The translations under genes were made by a program, and so were the position numbers. A stretch of DNA of 64,000 nucleotides, taken from NCBI RefSeq assembly GCF_026015295.1, contig NZ_JAPDUW010000001.1, forward strand, positions 620,001-684,000, written 5' to 3'. The DNA is from Segatella copri (lineage in GTDB: Bacteria > Bacteroidota > Bacteroidia > Bacteroidales > Bacteroidaceae). A model generated the notes under the pieces. It had not been told where the DNA came from, searched no databases, and worked only from the letters and a program-made list of their open reading frames with translations. Positions 7,687 to 16,052 of this stretch are shown in pieces (position 1 is the stretch's first letter; each line of letters starts with the position of its first letter).

Positions 7687-9651
7687 ATGAAGAAGATTCT
7701 CTTAGTTCTTTTTATGGTAATGGGCGCCATGTCGACTTCTGCCCAATATCGTGTAGACCGACTTGTTACGGCCGGTCGGAGTGCATTGTATTATGAGGAT
7801 TTCGTCCTTTCAATCAAGTATTTTAATCTGGCTATAGGTGCCAAGCCTTATCTGTATGAGCCTTGGTATTACCGCAGTGTGGCAAAATTTAATCTGGATG
7901 ACTTTACGGGTGCCGAAAGTGATGCCAGCGAGGCGTTGCATCTCAATCCCTATATCAATGATATTTATGACTTGAGAGCCATCTGTCGCATCAGACAAAA
8001 CAGGTTTGATGATGCGATAGCTGACTATAATGAGGCTATCAGACTGGAACCGCGCAACCGAAATTACTGGTTCAACCGGGCTATCTGCCAGATGGAAAAC
8101 AAAAGGTATGAGGCGGCGCAGCAGGAACTGGATACCATTGTGGGAAAATGGAAAGACTGGTCGAATGCTTATTCGCTCAAGGCTGAAGTGTATCTGCATC
8201 AGAAAGATACCGTGCAGGCTGAGAAATGGCTAGACAAGAGCCTGCAGCTCAATCCGTATGATGGGGATGCCTGGACTACGCGTGCCTATATGGCGCTGGC
8301 TAGAAAGGAATGGAAAACGGCTGATGAGGCGCTGACCAAGAGTCTGCATTTCAAACCTAACAATGTGAACAGTTACATTAACCGTGCTTTGGCGCGTATT
8401 AATCTGAATAATCTCAGGGGGGCGATGAGCGATTATGACAATGCCCTTGAGCTGGATCCGAACAATTTCCTGGCTCATTATAATAGAGGACTGATGCGTG
8501 TACAGTTGGGTGATGATAACCGTGCTATCACCGATTTTGACTTCATTATCAAGATGGAACCCCAGAACTTCATGGCTATCTTCAACCGAGCTCTATTGCA
8601 TGACAAGACCGGTAATCTGAGAGCAGCCATCAGGGATTATACTAAGGTTATCAACCAGTTCCCTAACTTCTGGACCGGTTTGTCTAACCGTGCCAGCTGT
8701 TACCGACGCTTGGGCATGACAGCCAAGGCAGAGATGGATGAATTCCGTATCTTCAAGGCGCAGATGAACAAGCATATCGGAATCCAGCCGAGATGGAGCG
8801 CAAAGACCAAGAAGGAGATGCGTAAGCGCTCTGAGGTTGACCCGAATAAGTTTGCTTCGCTGGTAGTAGATGACGAACCGAAGTATGAACACAACTATAA
8901 GAGCGAGTATCGTGGTAAGGTTCAGAACCGTCAGGTAGAAACCGCCTTCCTGCCGATGTATCAGCTCTCTTATTTCCCAAACAATCAGAATGTAAATGGA
9001 GTTCAGGCTTATGACAAGGAGGTTGATGCGCTCAATCAGCATACCAAGGCAGACAAGGTTTATATCGTTTGCAGTAAGGAGCAGCTCGATGAGAATGGTT
9101 CTATGAAGATATTCTCGATGATTGATAAACTTTCGGCAGAGTTGAGTGTGGCGAGCGATAATGAAACCAGAAAACGTCTCCTGATGCGCAGGGCCATCGC
9201 TCATAGTGTACTTCGTGATTTTGAGGCTGCCATCAGTGATTTCACCTATTATATCTCGCTCGATGACAAGAACTCTTTGGCTTACTGGCAGCGTGCTGTC
9301 TGCCAGGCTGAGATGGATGAATTTAATAAGGCTGAGGGCAAGGGTGTTCTGAACATCCATTCTGCCGAGGCTGATTTCAGTGATGCCATCCGCCAGAACA
9401 GCAACAATGCTTACATCTATTATAATAGAGGTAATCTTCATGCAGGCAGAAACGAACTTTCAAAGGCAATAGATGATTATACCATTGCCTTGAGATTTGA
9501 TAACCGCCTTGCAGAGGCTTATTATAATAGAGGTATAGCACGAGCCAAGAGTGGCAATAAGCAGACTGCCATCCAGGATCTTTCAAAGGCAGGAGAACTT
9601 GGTTTGTATGATGCTTATTCTGTGATCAAGCGCTTGAATAAGTCGAAATAA
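7687..9651 (+). CDS. Secreted tetratricopeptide-repeat protein
   Basis: The start at 7687 gives a clear signal peptide (MKKILLVLFMVMGAMSTSAQ), whereas the upstream in-frame ATG at 7624 lies inside the def terminator. The 654-residue product is built of TPR units: about ten from residues 20-360, with repeated IRLEPRN, SLQLNPYDGDAW, ALELDPNNFLAHYNRGL and INQFPNFW motifs, then a charged non-TPR linker (about 365-490), then three or four more TPRs to the C terminus. It is probably a periplasmic scaffold. The partner is unknown, and the gene stands alone between two terminators. Confidence 0.88.
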   Translation: MKKILLVLFMVMGAMSTSAQYRVDRLVTAGRSALYYEDFVLSIKYFNLAIGAKPYLYEPWYYRSVAKFNLDDFTGAESDASEALHLNPYINDIYDLRAICRIRQNRFDDAIADYNEAIRLEPRNRNYWFNRAICQMENKRYEAAQQELDTIVGKWKDWSNAYSLKAEVYLHQKDTVQAEKWLDKSLQLNPYDGDAWTTRAYMALARKEWKTADEALTKSLHFKPNNVNSYINRALARINLNNLRGAMSDYDNALELDPNNFLAHYNRGLMRVQLGDDNRAITDFDFIIKMEPQNFMAIFNRALLHDKTGNLRAAIRDYTKVINQFPNFWTGLSNRASCYRRLGMTAKAEMDEFRIFKAQMNKHIGIQPRWSAKTKKEMRKRSEVDPNKFASLVVDDEPKYEHNYKSEYRGKVQNRQVETAFLPMYQLSYFPNNQNVNGVQAYDKEVDALNQHTKADKVYIVCSKEQLDENGSMKIFSMIDKLSAELSVASDNETRKRLLMRRAIAHSVLRDFEAAISDFTYYISLDDKNSLAYWQRAVCQAEMDEFNKAEGKGVLNIHSAEADFSDAIRQNSNNAYIYYNRGNLHAGRNELSKAIDDYTIALRFDNRLAEAYYNRGIARAKSGNKQTAIQDLSKAGELGLYDAYSVIKRLNKSK

Positions 9652-9654
9652 AAA

Positions 9655-9690
9655 AAAATCCCGCAGATTTTCTCTGCGGGATTTTTTTTA
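9655..9690. terminator. Bidirectional terminator between the TPR gene and relA
   Basis: The hairpin ATCCCGCAGA/TCTGCGGGAT (9658-9667 with 9673-9682) has an A run on its left and a T run on its right, so it can end both converging transcripts. Confidence 0.9.
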
Positions 9691-9710
9691 TGTATTTCTG
9701 TATTCCGGTT

Positions 9711-11930
9711 TTATATTCTCGTTACCTGCTTAACGCCCTTCACGGCGCTCAGTTTCTTGATGAGTGCATCGGTCTTTCCGGCATCATCAATCATTACGGT
9801 AACATTGCCAGAGAAGAGACCATCCTTGGAAGAGATGTTGATGCCTCGCATGATGAGTTTGTCTTCTTTGGAAATGATGTTGGTGATGTTGCTCACGATA
9901 CCGATATCGTCGTTTCCGATGATGCGGAGCGTGATGGCATACTTGGATGTTCCCTTGCCGCTCCATTTCGCCTTCACGATGCGGTAACCGAAACGGCGGC
10001 GCAGTTCCTTGGCGTTAGGACAATCCATGCGATGTACCTTGATACCCTTGCTGATGGTAACGAATCCGAAGATTGGGTCGCCGTAGATAGGGTGGCAGCA
10101 ATGAGCCAGTTCGAAATCGATGCCCTTGAGGTGCTCATCGATAACCAGCACGTCATCGCTCTGCTTCATCAGTTCCTCGGTAGGATTCTCAAACTCGAAA
10201 TTCTCTGCACTTTCTGCAGGCTTGTTGGTATTGGCGAGGTTCAGGTCGTGGTCGCGCTCCTCGATGTATCTCTCGATGATGCTGTTCACATCGATTTTCT
10301 CCTCGGCTACATCCTTATAGAAGTCTGAGTTCTCCTTATATCCCATTTTCTTGATGATGCGCGCCATGATGCTCTCATCAATATCCAGTTTTCTGTTCTT
10401 GAATCGGCGTTCCAGAAGTTCCTTGGCATAGAGGCCGTCCTTCTTCTGGGTTTCCTTCAGCGCTAGACGAATCTTGGCCTTAGCCTTGGATGTCTGCACG
10501 ATGTTGAGCCATTCGCGGCGTGGCTTCTGGTTGCTCTGTGTGAGGATTTCTACCTGATCTCCCGAATGGAGTTCCTGTCGGAAGGTGACGGCTCTTCCGT
10601 TAATCTTTCCGCCCACACAGGTATTGCCGATGCGGGAGTGGATATAGTAGGCAAAGTCGAGTACCGTAGCTCCCTTCTGGAAGTTCAGCAGGTCGCCTTT
10701 TGGAGTGAACACGTATACTTCGTCTTCCTTCAGGTCGGTGGTAAACTGGTCCATCAGCTGCAGATCATCGTTGCTTTCCAGGGCAGCACGGATATTGGCA
10801 AGCCATTCGTCGATACCGCCTTCTCCCTGCTTGATGCCCTTGTAGCGCCAGTGGGCAGCGAGTCCGTGCTCTGCAATATCGTCCATGCGCTCGGTCCTGA
10901 TCTGTACCTCTACCCATTTGTTTTCAGGACCCAGTACGGTGGTATGCAGACTTTCATAACCGTTGCTCTTAGGCACGCTGAGCCAGTCGCGCATACGCTT
11001 TGGGTTTGGCTGATACATGTCGGTGATGAGGGCAAAGGTCTGCCAGCACTGCATATACTCTTTCTCTCTTGGTGCATCGAGGATAATACGGATGGCAAAG
11101 AGATCGTATACACCCTCGAAGGCGCACTTCTGCTTCTTCATCTTCTGCCAGATGGAGTGGATACTCTTGGTGCGGCCTTTCATGTGATATTTCAGGCCGG
11201 CAGCATCGAGCTTCTCCTGGATTGGCTGGATGAAGCGGGCGATATAGGCATCGCGCGAAGCCTTGGTGGCGTTCAGCTTGTCCTTTATCATATAGTAGGC
11301 GTCGTGCTCGAGATACTTCAGACTGAGGTCTTCCAGTTCGCTCTTCAGCTTGTAGAGTCCCAGTTTGTGGGCGAGTGGGGCATAGAGGTAGCTTGCCTCT
11401 TCGCTTACTTCATGTTTTGCCTCTTCCTGTTTGGTATCGCGTATCTGTCTCATCACGTTCACGCGGTCGGCAATCATGATGAGGATGACGCGCATATCCT
11501 CAGAGAATGAGATAAGCAGATTTCTGAAGTTTTCGCTCTCTATGATAGGGTTGCGCTTATATAAATCGTGGATGCGAAGCAGACCACTGATAATGTGGGC
11601 TACGCTATCTCCGTATTTCTTCTGTATCTCTTCGATGGTCTGATAACCATCGATGACGCTGGTCTGCATCAGGATGGCGATGATGCCATCTCGTTTCAGA
11701 CCTATCTCGTTTACTGCGATTTCTGCGGTTTGCAGGGCAGCGAGTATTGGATTCATTCCGAAGACATTGCGCTTAATCTGATGGTTGATGAAGGCATGCT
11801 GTATGTCTTCACGCAGATGCTGCTCGTCGCCTGGCTTGAATGTGTCGCCCACGGCGGTTCTCAGGCGCTCCAGTATCTGGAGTGTCTGTTCCTTTTCTTC
11901 GGATGTGAATTTAAAAGGTGTTTCGTTCAT
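9711..11930 (-). CDS. relA: RelA/SpoT-family (p)ppGpp synthetase with degenerate hydrolase domain
   Basis: The long RSH enzyme has 739 residues. The synthetase domain is intact (GRTKSIHSI at 252-260, FEGVYDLFAIRII 271-283, RMRD 312-315, PKSNGYESLHT 320-330, EVQIRT 341-346), followed by TGS (about 404-465), a Cys/His zinc-finger-like region (AHCCHPIYGD, RMDCPNAKE) and a C-terminal ACT domain (about 665-739). The N-terminal HD hydrolase domain has lost its HDxxED motif: the matching position reads LMQTSVIDG (87-95). It therefore probably only makes (p)ppGpp. Many Bacteroidota carry a second, SpoT-like enzyme elsewhere. The RxRD loop is of the basic type usual in bifunctional enzymes, not the acidic E. 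coli RelA type. A clear GGAGGG Shine-Dalgarno precedes the start. Confidence 0.93.
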   Translation of the reverse strand: MNETPFKFTSEEKEQTLQILERLRTAVGDTFKPGDEQHLREDIQHAFINHQIKRNVFGMNPILAALQTAEIAVNEIGLKRDGIIAILMQTSVIDGYQTIEEIQKKYGDSVAHIISGLLRIHDLYKRNPIIESENFRNLLISFSEDMRVILIMIADRVNVMRQIRDTKQEEAKHEVSEEASYLYAPLAHKLGLYKLKSELEDLSLKYLEHDAYYMIKDKLNATKASRDAYIARFIQPIQEKLDAAGLKYHMKGRTKSIHSIWQKMKKQKCAFEGVYDLFAIRIILDAPREKEYMQCWQTFALITDMYQPNPKRMRDWLSVPKSNGYESLHTTVLGPENKWVEVQIRTERMDDIAEHGLAAHWRYKGIKQGEGGIDEWLANIRAALESNDDLQLMDQFTTDLKEDEVYVFTPKGDLLNFQKGATVLDFAYYIHSRIGNTCVGGKINGRAVTFRQELHSGDQVEILTQSNQKPRREWLNIVQTSKAKAKIRLALKETQKKDGLYAKELLERRFKNRKLDIDESIMARIIKKMGYKENSDFYKDVAEEKIDVNSIIERYIEERDHDLNLANTNKPAESAENFEFENPTEELMKQSDDVLVIDEHLKGIDFELAHCCHPIYGDPIFGFVTISKGIKVHRMDCPNAKELRRRFGYRIVKAKWSGKGTSKYAITLRIIGNDDIGIVSNITNIISKEDKLIMRGINISSKDGLFSGNVTVMIDDAGKTDALIKKLSAVKGVKQVTRI

Positions 11931-11968
11931 TGTCGTTCCCTCCTGCTGATGATATATTTATTGAGTCA

Positions 11969-12073
11969 TTATAACTCGTCTATCCACTTCTGACCAGACT
12001 TAGTGTTAAGCCAGATGGCAAAGCTGGCACCTATCAAGGCTCCTAGCCCCATAAATATAGTATATAGTTCCAT
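11969..12073 (-). CDS. Small single-span membrane protein, 34 residues
   Basis: A reading frame runs from an ATG at 12073-12071 to TAA at 11969 and encodes MELYTIFMGLGALIGASF followed by AIWLNTKSGQKWIDEL. One apolar helix (about 3-21) with Gly/Ala small-residue spacing is followed by a polar tail. It starts 8 bases after the stop of the upstream small membrane gene, so the pair form an operon from the promoter at 12389-12396. No family is recognised. Such miniproteins are often subunits or regulators of membrane complexes, but nothing here says which. Confidence 0.55.
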   Translation of the reverse strand: MELYTIFMGLGALIGASFAIWLNTKSGQKWIDEL

Positions 12074-12081
12074 ATTGTTTC

Positions 12082-12324
12082 TTATTTATCGTTATACTTC
12101 ATAACTCTGTTTGCACTATACGCAAATACAAAAGCTGCTATTGCTCCAAGTACAAGGCAGAGTATATTATTTACCCCCATCTCGTCACCGGTAATCATTG
12201 GAGATAATCCGCCTATACCGGTTCCGCTGATGAACAAGTTAGATACCCCATAGAGGTAATGTGATAGCCCCGACCTTCTGTCGTGCTCTTTTGATAATTT
12301 ACTAACCATGTCGCAATATTCCAT
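12082..12324 (-). CDS. Small two-span membrane protein
   Basis: The reading frame is open from 12399, but the promoter element at 12389-12396 excludes that start; ATG at 12324 (MEYCDMVSKLSKEH) or 12309 is more likely, giving 80 or 75 residues. The N-terminal part is charged (SKLSKEHDRRSG), followed by a Gly-rich region and a hydrophobic C-terminal helix (NNILCLVLGAIAAFVFAYSAN) with a weaker one before it (LFISGTGIGGLSPMI). I do not recognise a family. It is followed closely by the 34-residue membrane protein. Confidence 0.6.
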   Translation of the reverse strand: MEYCDMVSKLSKEHDRRSGLSHYLYGVSNLFISGTGIGGLSPMITGDEMGVNNILCLVLGAIAAFVFAYSANRVMKYNDK

Positions 12325-12388
12325 TTTAAATTTGACAAACAATGGCGTTTCGGCGTTAAAAACCGCGTACTTCGTTAAATTTTCAATG

Positions 12389-12396
12389 CAAAGGTA
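12389..12396 (-). promoter_or_regulatory. -7 element for the small membrane protein pair
   Basis: The minus strand reads TACCTTTG. It implies a start of transcription near 12382 and excludes the longest version of the downstream reading frame. Confidence 0.55.
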
Positions 12397-12414
12397 CAAA
12401 AAAAAGCGGAAATA

Positions 12415-12446
12415 TTTCTGATTATCAGAAAAAACTAGTATCTTTG
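12415..12446 (+). promoter_or_regulatory. Promoter of the DUF4301 gene
   Basis: TATCTTTG (12439-12446) has TTTC (12415-12418) 20 bases upstream, close to the TTTG consensus. It lies about 38 bases before the DUF4301 start. Confidence 0.65.
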
Positions 12447-12484
12447 TAGCACATATAGTGTAAATTTAACATAAATATGGTATT

Positions 12485-14062
12485 ATGAATCAGCAAGATC
12501 TAAACCAAATCGCTGCTCGCGGTATCTCCGAGCAGCAGATTGAACACCAGTTGGAACAAATCAAGAATGGCTTCCCATTCCTCAAGCTCGAGGGTGCGGC
12601 TGCCATCGGTAAGGGTATCATGGCTCCTACAGCTCAGGAAGTAGAGAACTACGAGAAGGCGTGGATCGACTACAAGGCTGAGGGTCACAAGATTGTGAAG
12701 TTCGTACCTGCTTCAGGTGCGGCAAGCCGCATGTTCAAGAACATGTTTGCATTCCTCGATGCTCCATACGATGTTCCTACTACTGACTTCGAAAAACAAT
12801 TCTTCGAGAATATCAAGAAGTTTGCTTTCCGCAAGGCACTCTGCGACAAGTGCCATGTAAACAACGAGAAGGGTATCATGTGCCTTATCAAGAAGGGCGA
12901 TTACAAGGCTGTTGTGGCTAATCTCCTCAAGCCAGAGGGATTGAACTACGGACAGTTGCCTAAGGGATTACTCCAGTTCCACGAGTATGAGGACGAGGTT
13001 CGCACCCCAATGGAGGAGCACCTGGTTGAGGCTGCGCTCTATGCTAGCAGCAACGGCGAGGCAAATGTTCACTTCACCGTTTCTCACGACCACCTGGAAC
13101 TCTTCAAGCAGATGGTAGCCGAGAAGGTAGATAAGTATGCACAGCGCTACGGCATCAAGTATAACATCTCATTCTCAGAGCAGAAGCCTAGCACCGATAC
13201 CATCGCTGCCAATCCAGACAATACTCCTTTCCGTAACGAGGATGGCTCTTTGCTGTTCCGTCCGGGCGGTCATGGTGCACTCATCGAGAACCTAAACGAG
13301 ATTGATGCTGATGTGGTATTCATCAAGAATATAGACAATGTGGTTCCTGATCGCCTGAAGGCTGAGACTGTTACCTGGAAGCAGGTGATTGCAGGTGTAT
13401 TGGTTACTCTGCAGAAGCAGGCTTTCGATTATCTGGAGGTTTTGGATTCTGGTCAGTACAACCATAAGAAGCTGGAGGAGATTATCCGCTTCGTTCAGCG
13501 CGACCTCTGCTGCCGCAAGGCTGATATCAAGGAGCTGGAGGATGCCGAACTGGTTATCTATCTGCGTAAGAAGTTGAACCGCCCTATGCGTGTCTGCGGT
13601 GTCGTTAAGAACGTAGGCGAGCCTGGTGGTGGTCCATTCCTTACCTATAATCAGGATGGCACTGTAAGCCTTCAGATTCTGGAGAGCTCTCAGATTGACA
13701 AGAATAACGAGGAGTATATGAAGATGTTTACCGAGGGAACACACTTCAACCCGGTAGACCTCGTCTGTGCTACCAAGGATTACCAGGGCAATGCCTTCGA
13801 TCTTCCTAAGTTCGTTGATCCATCTACCGGTTTCATCTCCAGCAAGAGTAAGAATGGTAAGGATTTGAAGGCACTCGAGTTGCCAGGTCTCTGGAATGGT
13901 GCGATGAGTGACTGGAATACAGTATTCGTAGAGGTTCCTCTCGGTACATTCAACCCAGTGAAGACCGTGAATGATCTGCTCCGCGATCAGCATCAGGCTG
14001 TAGAGGGCGGCATCAAGCACGAGCATCATCACGGAGAGGGCGGTTGCTGTGGTAAGCACTAA
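12485..14062 (+). CDS. DUF4301 family protein
   Basis: This is a soluble 525-residue protein of the Bacteroidota DUF4301 family. The pattern is a charged N-terminal helix (EQQIEHQLEQIKNGFPFL), then VKFVPASGAASRMFKNMFAF (about 64-83, resembling the phosphate-binding loop of nucleotidyltransferases) and LLFRPGGHGALIENLNEID (about 258-276). The C terminus is His-rich (HEHHHGEGGCCGKH), possibly metal-binding. The GxGxASRM and RPGGHGAL motifs suggest a sugar-nucleotide transferase-like fold, but the activity is unknown. It is transcribed alone. Confidence 0.85.
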   Translation: MNQQDLNQIAARGISEQQIEHQLEQIKNGFPFLKLEGAAAIGKGIMAPTAQEVENYEKAWIDYKAEGHKIVKFVPASGAASRMFKNMFAFLDAPYDVPTTDFEKQFFENIKKFAFRKALCDKCHVNNEKGIMCLIKKGDYKAVVANLLKPEGLNYGQLPKGLLQFHEYEDEVRTPMEEHLVEAALYASSNGEANVHFTVSHDHLELFKQMVAEKVDKYAQRYGIKYNISFSEQKPSTDTIAANPDNTPFRNEDGSLLFRPGGHGALIENLNEIDADVVFIKNIDNVVPDRLKAETVTWKQVIAGVLVTLQKQAFDYLEVLDSGQYNHKKLEEIIRFVQRDLCCRKADIKELEDAELVIYLRKKLNRPMRVCGVVKNVGEPGGGPFLTYNQDGTVSLQILESSQIDKNNEEYMKMFTEGTHFNPVDLVCATKDYQGNAFDLPKFVDPSTGFISSKSKNGKDLKALELPGLWNGAMSDWNTVFVEVPLGTFNPVKTVNDLLRDQHQAVEGGIKHEHHHGEGGCCGKH

Positions 14063-14102
14063 TTTCCGATTCCGTATATCTCGATGGTAAGATATAAACA
14101 CA

Positions 14103-14146
14103 ATAAAGGCTCAGTTCCCGATTTTATTCGAGGATTGAGCCTTTAT
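14103..14146. terminator. Stem-loop after the DUF4301 gene
   Basis: ATAAAGGCTCA (14103-14113) pairs with TGAGCCTTTAT (14136-14146). It lacks a clear T run on either side, so it may protect an mRNA end rather than terminate by itself. Confidence 0.45.
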
Positions 14147-14275
14147 CATTGAGCTAATAATGTGTCTGCTAAAAATTATAAGATGTTCTGAATCAAATAA
14201 AAATAGCCTCTTGTTTCAAGTCTGCTAAAGGAAAACTATCTGATACAAAGGATAGGAATCCTTAGCAGGAAGTTC

Positions 14276-14392
14276 TTAGTTGTACCAAATTTCTCCGCCT
14301 AATACTGTTGGATACTCTTCAGCTGTTGCTCTTTCTACAGGAGCCGTAATTTCTACGAACTCACCATACTCCTTTACCTTGTTAATGTTCAT
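14276..14392 (-). CDS. Short peptide gene, 38 residues, with a C-terminal Gly-Gly segment
   Basis: An ATG at 14392-14390 opens a 38-codon frame reading MNINKVKEYGEFVEITAP then VERATAEEYPTVLGGEIWYN, ending TAA at 14276. The peptide is acidic in the middle and ends in LGGEIWYN; a Gly-Gly before a short aromatic tail resembles leader-peptide cleavage sites, which is only an analogy. A TAACTTTG promoter element lies at 14479-14486, giving a leader of about 80 bases. No modification or transport gene is adjacent. The surroundings (14150-14280 and 14400-14630) hold no other gene that I can see. Confidence 0.5.
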   Translation of the reverse strand: MNINKVKEYGEFVEITAPVERATAEEYPTVLGGEIWYN

Positions 14393-14478
14393 AATTTGTA
14401 GGGTTTGTTGATTTATTAATTTATATTACGGATTGGTATCTATTAAGGATACTGATCTTTTACTTTTTTTCTACGCTG

Positions 14479-14486
14479 CAAAGTTA
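14479..14486 (-). promoter_or_regulatory. -7 element for the 38-residue peptide gene
   Basis: The minus strand reads TAACTTTG, a match to TAnnTTTG, with a TTG-rich segment about 20 bases upstream. Transcription would begin near 14470 and run leftward into the short gene. Confidence 0.55.
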
Positions 14487-14635
14487 CACAAAAAAATGAT
14501 ATGCAACAAGTTTTTTGGCTAAAAATCTGTCGATATTTAACCTTCTTTAAAAGTTTTCTGCATATTTCCTGCAATACTATTCTGTTTTAGTAGAATATTT
14601 TTGTTTGTATTCGCTAAATACCTCATAATGAGCGG

Positions 14636-14696
14636 GTAAATGACAGTCTTCTAATTGTAGTTTAATCGTATACACTATCAGGAGACTGTCATTTAC
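14636..14696. repeat. Long perfect inverted repeat downstream of ansA
   Basis: GTAAATGACAGTCT (14636-14649) is perfectly complementary to 14683-14696, with a 33-base loop. There is no T run, so it is not a standard terminator. It lies 40 bases past the ansA stop and could form the 3' end of that mRNA or be a small mobile palindrome remnant. Confidence 0.55.
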
Positions 14697-14735
14697 TTCA
14701 TTGCTTCATTATATGGATGAAAATTTCACCTTATA

Positions 14736-15767
14736 TTATAAAGAGATTTCGCCCGCCAGGGATTCGGTCAGTTTTTCTCTTACCTTTTTGTTATCTGCAT
14801 ATCTTCCCTGCAGATACATCATCTTGGTGACCATAGCCTCTACCGTAGAATCGTATCCGCTTATCACATGAGCAGCTTTCAACTGGAAGCCGGCTCCGTA
14901 GCGTTCCATCTCTACACTGCCCGTAAGACATTGGCTGATATTCACGATGTTTACTCCGCGATGGGCAGCCTGATCCAGAAGACGTATGATCCATGGCGTG
15001 TGAGGAGCATTGCCTGAACCGAAAGTACGCATCACGATGCCGCGGAGGTCTGGTGATTCCATCACGTGGCGCACAATGTTATCTTGGATACCCGGGAAGA
15101 GACTGAACACGATGACGTTCGGATCGAGCTTCAGGTGTGGAACCATTGGCTTTCTGTAATCCGGCGTAAGAATGTGATGGTCGTGATATTGAAAATTGAT
15201 TCCTACATCGCAGAGGTGAGGGTAGTTGAATGATTCGAAAGCATGAAATCCCTCGGCATTGATCTTGATGGCACGGTTACCGCGAATCAGCTTGCCGTTG
15301 AAAAAGATGCATACCTCGGGCACCATAGGGCGTCCTTCAGCATTCTTGGCAGAAGCAATCTCGATGGCTGTCATCAGATTCTCCTTGCCGTCGGTTCGCA
15401 ATTCACCGATAGGCAACTGGCTACCCGTCAATATTACAGGCTTGGTCAGATTCTCAAGCATGAAAGATAGGGCAGACGAAGTGTAAGCCATTGTATCGGT
15501 GCCATGAAGGATTACGAATCCGTCATAGTCGTTGTAGTTGTTGGATATCATGCTTACGATTTCTGCCCAGCGCATAGGATCCATGTCGCTGGAATCGATA
15601 GGTGGGTCGAATTTTCGCACATCGATTTCTGCCTGAATGAGCTTGAATTCGGGCATGGAAGAAACGAGGTGATTGAAATCAAGAGGTTCCAGTACACCTG
15701 TCATCGGGTCCTTTCCCATACCGATGGTACCACCGGTATAGATGATGAGAATCTTTGGTTTTGCCAT
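14736..15767 (-). CDS. ansA: Type I L-asparaginase
   Basis: This enzyme hydrolyses Asn to Asp and ammonia. The 343 residues have both threonine nucleophile motifs: IIYTGGTIGMGKDP at the N terminus and FVILHGTDTMAYTSSAL (about 83-99). No signal peptide is present, so it is the cytoplasmic AnsA type rather than the periplasmic AnsB type. It is monocistronic, from a promoter at 15806-15836. Confidence 0.95.
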   Translation of the reverse strand: MAKPKILIIYTGGTIGMGKDPMTGVLEPLDFNHLVSSMPEFKLIQAEIDVRKFDPPIDSSDMDPMRWAEIVSMISNNYNDYDGFVILHGTDTMAYTSSALSFMLENLTKPVILTGSQLPIGELRTDGKENLMTAIEIASAKNAEGRPMVPEVCIFFNGKLIRGNRAIKINAEGFHAFESFNYPHLCDVGINFQYHDHHILTPDYRKPMVPHLKLDPNVIVFSLFPGIQDNIVRHVMESPDLRGIVMRTFGSGNAPHTPWIIRLLDQAAHRGVNIVNISQCLTGSVEMERYGAGFQLKAAHVISGYDSTVEAMVTKMMYLQGRYADNKKVREKLTESLAGEISL

Positions 15768-15805
15768 TTTCTATGTTTCTTTACATTTTGTCACGTTATC
15801 GGATG

Positions 15806-15836
15806 CAAAGATAATGAAAATATTTGTTTCTCCAAA
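15806..15836 (-). promoter_or_regulatory. Promoter of ansA
   Basis: The minus strand carries TATCTTTG (15806-15813) with TTTG (15833-15836) 19 bases upstream, a near-perfect Bacteroidota promoter. Confidence 0.7.
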
Positions 15837-16014
15837 ACATATTGGCTAAAAATGTATCTGGATTTTACAAAGTGTTACGAAATATTGGTAGAAAAGCAGA
15901 TGAAAACTTCAATATGTCAGCATTTCCGGTCTTAAAAGCCCTTAATATAAAGAGGTATTAGCAAAGTTTAGCAAAATAAATGCATTTTTATTCGCTTGTT
16001 ACAAAAAGAAATCG

Positions 16015-16022
16015 TACTTTTG
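16015..16022 (+). promoter_or_regulatory. -7 element for thrS
   Basis: TACTTTTG matches TAnnTTTG and lies 30 bases before the thrS start. The -33 position reads TTCG, a partial match. Confidence 0.55.
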
Positions 16023-16052
16023 CAGGCGATTTAATAAAAATACTAAGTTGTT

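Noticed and set aside
10566..11510. 314-codon open frame on the plus strand
   Set aside because: Antisense to relA; the minus-strand product has clear RSH domains.
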